A program made the position numbers and the translations under genes. Shown here one piece after another: positions 60,242 to 64,000 of a stretch of DNA of 64,000 nt. Under the pieces are notes generated by a model. It was not told where the DNA came from. It saw only the letters and a program-made list of their open reading frames with translations, and did not search any database. Source of the DNA: JBGAPH01 sp046349955 (GTDB lineage Bacteria; Planctomycetota; Planctomycetia; Pirellulales; JBGAPH01); NCBI GenBank assembly GCA_046349955.1, contig JAXMBI010000008.1, positions 1-64,000 on the forward strand, in the 5' to 3' direction. Positions within the stretch are counted from its first letter, which is position 1, and the number at the start of each line of letters is the position of its first letter.

Positions 60242-60786
60242 CGTCTCTTACGACACAATTTCCTCCCCGACTCCAAGCAATCCGATCGGCATTGCTAACT
60301 GGACTTGCTTCCTCAGAATCTCAGGCTGATCAACGCTGTGAGGTCCTACCCGCAAGTTCGGGAATGCAATCCCGGTCACGTAGCGTGGCCGGAGAAACAG
60401 CGAGCACGCTCGCGGGCGAATTGGGGGGGGGCCGGCGGTTTCAAACGCTTTACGACACTATCGAGGGATACAAGGCCCTGCCTGACAATTGGGATACTTA
60501 CGGAGGCACTCATTCATCTCGAATTGCCGCCGACTTCGCAAAGGGGCTTCTCCGTCAGCTTTCGAGCCAAACGCGAATCGCCGTCCCGAAGGTTGTACCT
60601 ATTTCAGACGGGGTGTACATCGAGTGGGTGACGAAGACTTCCAAGCTTTACTTTGAGGTGGATTCCGAATCGGTGCTTTTCTCACAGCGTCGGGGTGACA
60701 GGGCGGTCTTCATTGGTGAAGACCCGTCTTTCGACATTCTCGCGGCCGCAAAGTTGGTTTCGGACTTTCACGCCCACATCCCATAG
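60238..60786 (+). CDS. Second gene of the cassette, hypothetical
   Basis: A 182-residue protein. The N-terminal 75 residues are low in structure. The rest has YKALPDNWDTYGGTHSSRIA, helical FAKGLLRQLSSQTRI, and a strand pair VVPISDGVYIEWVTKTSKLY, FEVDSESVLFSQ, a pattern I associate with a widespread uncharacterised family (W-D-x-Y-G followed by G-x-x-x-x-W). ATG at 60238 overlaps the previous stop. It acts as a partner of the first protein by context. Confidence 0.6.
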   Translation: MTSLTTQFPPRLQAIRSALLTGLASSESQADQRCEVLPASSGMQSRSRSVAGETASTLAGELGGGRRFQTLYDTIEGYKALPDNWDTYGGTHSSRIAADFAKGLLRQLSSQTRIAVPKVVPISDGVYIEWVTKTSKLYFEVDSESVLFSQRRGDRAVFIGEDPSFDILAAAKLVSDFHAHIP

Positions 60787-60794
60787 CGACAGAA

Positions 60795-61295
60795 GTGCTA
60801 CAGCTTCTAAGGTCATGGCTGCATCCTAGTTTCAGGAGGCATGACGTATTCTTCCGCCGGATCGTCGCGGACCAGCATCTTGACAGCAATGGTCATTTGA
60901 ACGCGGCGTCGTGCCCATCGGAACGGTGGAAGGGGGGGCTTTCTAATGACTGGTATTACATTGCTAGCCCGTACCATTCGTTGAAGGGCACCTCAGGTCT
61001 TCTCGCCATGTGCCTAGCTGGGGACTGCTGGGCAGTCGGCCTGTCGGTTCACTACACACCCAACAGGGATCGTCAGGACAAATTCTATAATCTTGCGCAC
61101 TGCGACTTTCACTTGCCAGGCAAACTCAGAAAGAAAGAGTTTGATATACTGCGTGGCGACTTCCTGTCTCGATGTGGCATTCTGGAAGTTCGGCCTGGTC
61201 GGCAGGGCCGACGCGAATACCGAGCGGCAATTGCCGAATTTAGGCGCATTCGATGTGGCGCCCTTCCCGTCGACATTAAGCCGCCATTACCGTGA
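60795..61295 (+). CDS. Third gene of the cassette, hypothetical
   Basis: A 166-residue soluble protein with GTG start eight bases after the previous stop. It contains FFRRIVADQHLDSNGHLNAA, then KGGLSNDWYYIASPYHSLK and AHCDFHLPGKLRKKEFDILR. No catalytic motif recognised, though Cys and His are frequent. The reading frame was chosen over a neighbouring AGGAGG-ATG frame that ends quickly. Last gene of the unit. Confidence 0.6.
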   Translation: MLQLLRSWLHPSFRRHDVFFRRIVADQHLDSNGHLNAASCPSERWKGGLSNDWYYIASPYHSLKGTSGLLAMCLAGDCWAVGLSVHYTPNRDRQDKFYNLAHCDFHLPGKLRKKEFDILRGDFLSRCGILEVRPGRQGRREYRAAIAEFRRIRCGALPVDIKPPLP

Positions 61296-61608
61296 AGACT
61301 GCCCCTCTTGGGCGTCTGGTTGACCGGCCCAACTTTCCGCAGCCGCTTAGCCCATTCGCGTCGCCCGCGTGTCGCCCTATTGCGGTAGGGCAAGGGGGCC
61401 GATAGACTTGCGAGCGTTGGCCAGAATGCCGACTGTGGGAATTGAAGACCCCACAGACGGACTAGGGCCCCTGTAGGATTCTGAACATGCGCCCGATCAA
61501 GAGCGTGTCCCCGTCTAACCATGCGCTGTCCGCGAGGCTGCGCCCGTGCCCCTACAGGCACGGCTTCAAGTGGTTAGGCGGGGCTGCGCCCTCAGAAAGG
61601 CGAAGCCC
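61296..61608. other. 313-bp intergenic region upstream of the recombinase genes
   Basis: No gene is seen. It holds hairpin GCCCTATTGCGGTAGGGC (about 61374-61391), an inverted pair CCTGTAGG/CCTACAGG (61470-61477 / 61551-61558), and GTGCC-CCTACA-GGCAC overlapping the right copy. Possible recombinase binding or regulatory sites. Confidence 0.5.
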
Positions 61609-61836
61609 ATGCAGCCTATTCATGGCATCCCGCTGTTCGCGGTGGTCCGACTCCACCCCGAAGAGTACTACCCGATCCTGGTCGCTGCCGCTGCCACTGT
61701 AGAGCAGGCCAGCCAGATCATTCTCGACAACCCGCAGTGGAAGCAACTGCACGCCCGCGAGGTGGTGGTGCAGTACAAGTCGCGGGGCCGCACGATCAAC
61801 CGGTTCGACCTGGTGCTGGAAGGGGGTGCGGAATGA
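61609..61836 (+). CDS. Small protein coupled to the recombinase genes
   Basis: A 75-residue protein: MQPIHGIPLFAVVRLHPEEY, then YPILVAAAATVEQASQIILD and LHAREVVVQYKSRGRTINRF. Mixed strand/helix, no motif. An AAAGG site precedes the ATG at 61609. Its stop overlaps the next ATG (ATGA). Directly upstream of the recombinases, so perhaps a recombination-directionality or accessory factor; inference. Confidence 0.6.
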   Translation: MQPIHGIPLFAVVRLHPEEYYPILVAAAATVEQASQIILDNPQWKQLHAREVVVQYKSRGRTINRFDLVLEGGAE

Positions 61837-62630
61837 CGCTCACCAAGACCGACCTGGCGTTGCTCCGGGCCCGTGCTCAACGGCAACAGGCCCTCGAAGG
61901 GCCGCTGATGCTGCGGGACTATCTGACCCGCTACCTGGCAGAGCGGGACATCCGCTCGAAGTACCGCCTGCAACTCGGCTACACCGTCGACAAGCTCGAA
62001 CGCTGGCTGGACCGGCCGGCGACGCTGGCAGAACTCACCGACGACCTGGTGGGTGAGTGGCTGCAATGCTTCGCCGATAGCGGCGTCTCGCCCGCCACTG
62101 TCCGCGGGCAACGATGCAATCTGCGGTCGATCTGGGCGGCCGCCCATCAAGCGGGGCTGACCGACGTGGGGCCCGGCCGCTCCCGCAAGATTCGGCTGGT
62201 CAACCACGTGGTACGCCAATGGAGCGAGTCGGACGTCGAGCGGCTGCTAGAGGCTGCCGCCAAGCTCAAGCGATTCTGGCCAGCCACCGGCGTCTACAAG
62301 GCCTACTTCTGGCGGGCCTTCATTCTCACCTGTTGGGATAGCGGCTGCACTCCCGGAGACGTGCTGACCTTGCGCCGGGTCGACGTGAAAGACGATGGCC
62401 GCATTGCCCTGCGATCGTGGCAGCGTGGCTTCGGTATCGTTGCAGTGATTCGGCCGGAAGCGGTCGAGGCCATCAAGGTCAGCTTCCCACCGGAACGCGA
62501 TGACGTGTTCCCTTGGCCCTACTCGCGGCAAAAGCTCTGGGATGAGTTCCGAGCATTGATGGAAGCGGCGCGAGTGAAGGGCACCAGTCGCATGCTGCGC
62601 CGGCCAGCGGCTCGCGAGGTGGCCCTATGA
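61833..62630 (+). CDS. Catalytically degenerate tyrosine recombinase homologue
   Basis: A 265-residue paralogue of the next gene. It has the core-binding region (LMLRDYLTRYLAERDIRSKY, ELTDDLVGEWLQCF) and part of the catalytic region (ILTCWDSGCTPGDVLTLRRV). The first catalytic Arg, seen as TALRLGD in the neighbour, is Thr here (SGCTPGD), the Lys of the beta-hairpin is Gln (SWQRGF for QHKTGW), and the protein stops after SRMLRRPAAR, so His-x-x-Arg, His and Tyr are missing. Coupled by ATGA at both ends. Confidence 0.85.
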   Translation: MTLTKTDLALLRARAQRQQALEGPLMLRDYLTRYLAERDIRSKYRLQLGYTVDKLERWLDRPATLAELTDDLVGEWLQCFADSGVSPATVRGQRCNLRSIWAAAHQAGLTDVGPGRSRKIRLVNHVVRQWSESDVERLLEAAAKLKRFWPATGVYKAYFWRAFILTCWDSGCTPGDVLTLRRVDVKDDGRIALRSWQRGFGIVAVIRPEAVEAIKVSFPPERDDVFPWPYSRQKLWDEFRALMEAARVKGTSRMLRRPAAREVAL

Positions 62631-63556
62631 GCAACTTCAACTGGACCATCGACGTTGGGGCTGAATCGAGTTGGCCCACTGACCCGATGCCGCCCTCGAT
62701 GCTGCTCAGCGAGTTCGTCGAGGCCTACATCTTGGAACGTCCCATGTGCTCGATCCATGCCTGTTGGATGCGACGTGTGGTGCAGCACTTCGACGACTTC
62801 GCCGGCCAGCCTGTGCGGCTGACCGACCTGGCCGATCTACTGGTGAACCGCTGGCTCGTCTCTCTTGAAAGTGGGCGTCGAAAGCTGCGGACCGTGAAGG
62901 GCTACCGCACGACGTTGCTCTCGCTATGGCGGGCTGCCTGGGAGCAAGAACTGGTTGCCCAGCCGCCCCGTCGTGTGCGGCGTGTGAAGCTGCCCGAGAC
63001 GATCGTCGAGGCCTGGACGCCTGTGGAAGTTGCCAAGCTGGCGGACGTATGCGACCAGGCCAAAGGATGGTTCGCCGACTCTGGCATCAAGCGGGCCAGC
63101 TTCTGGCGGATGTTCGTCTTCATCACGTGGGACACCGCCTTGCGATTGGGCGACGTCATGGCCCTACGCCGCGACCGGATTGCCGACGATGGCTCTTTCG
63201 TCGTGGTTCAGCACAAGACCGGCTGGCAGATTCAGTGCCGCCTGCGTCCTGAAACGTTGGCCCTGGTCGACTCGACGTACCCGCCAGCCCGCGAGCTGAT
63301 CTTGCCATGGGGCGAACGTCGCGAGTGCTTTCACCAGCACTTCCGCCAACTCGTGAAGTGGGCCGGCATCCGACCAGGCACGAGCAAATGGCTGCGTCGT
63401 GCATCGGCCACGGCCGTCGAGAAGCACTACCCCGGCGCAGCGATGGCGCATCTGGGGCACAAGACGCCGGGCCTTGCCTACGCCCACTACGTCGACCGCT
63501 TGCAGGTGGGGCACAACAAGCCGATGCCGCCGCCGTTACCGGGACTTGGCGTCTAA
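62627..63556 (+). CDS. Tyrosine recombinase/integrase, intact catalytic set
   Basis: A 309-residue integrase. Core-binding domain in the first 120 residues (LLVNRWLVSLESGRRKLRTV). Catalytic marks: TWDTALRLGDVMALRRDRI (Arg I), QHKTGWQIQCRLRPE (Lys), GTSKWLRRASATAVEKHYPG (Arg II box), AMAHLGHKTPGLAYAHYVD (HLGH and Tyr). Starts by ATGA overlap with the degenerate homologue. It should carry out strand exchange for the element. Confidence 0.93.
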   Translation: MSNFNWTIDVGAESSWPTDPMPPSMLLSEFVEAYILERPMCSIHACWMRRVVQHFDDFAGQPVRLTDLADLLVNRWLVSLESGRRKLRTVKGYRTTLLSLWRAAWEQELVAQPPRRVRRVKLPETIVEAWTPVEVAKLADVCDQAKGWFADSGIKRASFWRMFVFITWDTALRLGDVMALRRDRIADDGSFVVVQHKTGWQIQCRLRPETLALVDSTYPPARELILPWGERRECFHQHFRQLVKWAGIRPGTSKWLRRASATAVEKHYPGAAMAHLGHKTPGLAYAHYVDRLQVGHNKPMPPPLPGLGV

Positions 63557-63649
63557 CGCCCTCCAATTCCACCCGACCCCAGGGTCACCTCGACCTGTCG
63601 GCGCTCGTTAGACGCGATCCTGGCGCGTCAGTTTGTAACGCAAAGCCCT

Positions 63650-63687
63650 GTTTGGCACCCGCCGGGCCATTCTGGGCGGTTTTTTGA
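63650..63687 (+). terminator. Weak terminator-like hairpin
   Basis: CCGCC near 63660 and GGCGG near 63676 pair around GGGCCATTCTG, followed by TTTTTT. Stem short, so uncertain. Confidence 0.35.
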
Positions 63688-63710
63688 CCGGCGGACTGTG
63701 AGGAAGCCCA

Positions 63711-64000
63711 ATGGCTGTGAAAGTTGATCTGGTGAAACGCAAGCTGAAGGCCCAACCCGGCCGGAAAGCGCAGTACCGCTATCATCTGCGGTGGTTCGAG
63801 AACGGGGTACGCCATGGCGAGACGACTGGCACCGGCGACAAGGTGCAAGCGGAGTCGTTGCTCAAGCGACGCTGGGCGGAGCTGAACGGCATCGTTGCCC
63901 GGCCCGTGGCGCCCGAGCCTGATCGACCCAAGTTCACTTGGCCGGAGTGTGCCGAGGCCCTCGAACGGGCGATGACCGCGGACAACCTACGGCCAAACTC
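63711..64000 (+). CDS. Third tyrosine recombinase, N-terminal part (cut by window end)
   Basis: The first 96 residues of an integrase: arm-binding-like region VKRKLKAQPGRKAQYRYHLR with WFENGVRHGETTGTGDKVQA, then the start of a core-binding domain (FTWPECAEALERAMTADNLR). The N-terminal pattern fits integrases with an AP2-like/Arm-DNA domain, unlike the first two. A GAGGAAG site precedes ATG 63711. The catalytic region lies beyond the window. Confidence 0.75.
   Translation, partial: MAVKVDLVKRKLKAQPGRKAQYRYHLRWFENGVRHGETTGTGDKVQAESLLKRRWAELNGIVARPVAPEPDRPKFTWPECAEALERAMTADNLRPN

Larger units (their letters stand above)
49027..64000. mobile_element. Integrative element (prophage- or plasmid-like), right end not seen
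   Basis: From the 3' side of tRNA-Val the gene content changes: unrecognised short genes on the plus strand with overlapping starts, a family A DNA polymerase, HTH and excisionase-like proteins, a PEP-CTERM cargo gene, a three-gene cassette and three tyrosine recombinase genes, the last cut by the window end. Left boundary placed at tRNA-Val on position alone; no matching direct repeat was found in view. Confidence 0.6.

Overview
This is a GC-rich chromosomal segment from a planctomycete (Planctomycetota), probably of the Pirellulales type. The assignment rests on family content: two DUF1559 pseudopilin-like proteins with an N-terminal methylation motif, a DUF1501 Tat-exported protein, a heme/PQQ-dehydrogenase hybrid, a sulfatase, two PEP-CTERM proteins, an ECF sigma factor overlapping a Ser/Thr kinase, a second membrane-anchored Ser/Thr kinase, and many small exported hypothetical proteins. 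No species is assigned. No rRNA or CRISPR array was seen.

Layout, left part (1-34 kb). Ordinary planctomycete chromosome: exported hydrolases and oxidoreductases (esterase, heme/PQQ protein, metallophosphatase, sulfatase), a LuxR-type regulator, a sigma/kinase pair, ferredoxin, a secretin-like protein, a YceI-MarR pair with a recognisable MarR promoter/operator, leuC and leuD separated by a retropepsin-like aspartic protease gene, a lipoprotein-DUF1559 operon with a strong promoter and terminator, an FAD monooxygenase, LysM and SYLF proteins, DUF1501, recJ and rpmG. Inverted-repeat elements of four families sit between genes (4.4, 18.5, 31.9, 34.2 and 35.0 kb).

Middle (34-49 kb). Two copies of a ~120 bp element flank a frameshifted small membrane protein. 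A membrane protein with a duplicated architecture follows. An RND/HlyD adaptor gene is cut short at the edge of a decayed tyrosine integrase lying downstream of tRNA-Pro(CGG), which is the scar of an old integrative element. Then come pckA, a PilZ protein, a cluster of exported TPR/thioredoxin proteins and a three-zinc-ribbon membrane protein, ending at tRNA-Val(GAC).

Right part (49 kb to the window end). A young integrative element or prophage-like island. It carries tRNA-Leu(UAA), about a dozen mostly unrecognised genes on one strand (several with ATGA/GTGA overlaps), a family A DNA polymerase with altered catalytic residues, an excisionase-like HTH protein, a PEP-CTERM cargo gene on the opposite strand, a three-gene cassette beginning with a TIGR04255-like protein behind its own strong promoter, and a run of three tyrosine recombinase genes. 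The first recombinase lacks catalytic residues and overlaps an intact second; the third runs off the window. The right boundary is not in view. The best candidates for undescribed biology are the three-gene cassette (59.4-61.3 kb) and the replication/recombinase modules of this element.
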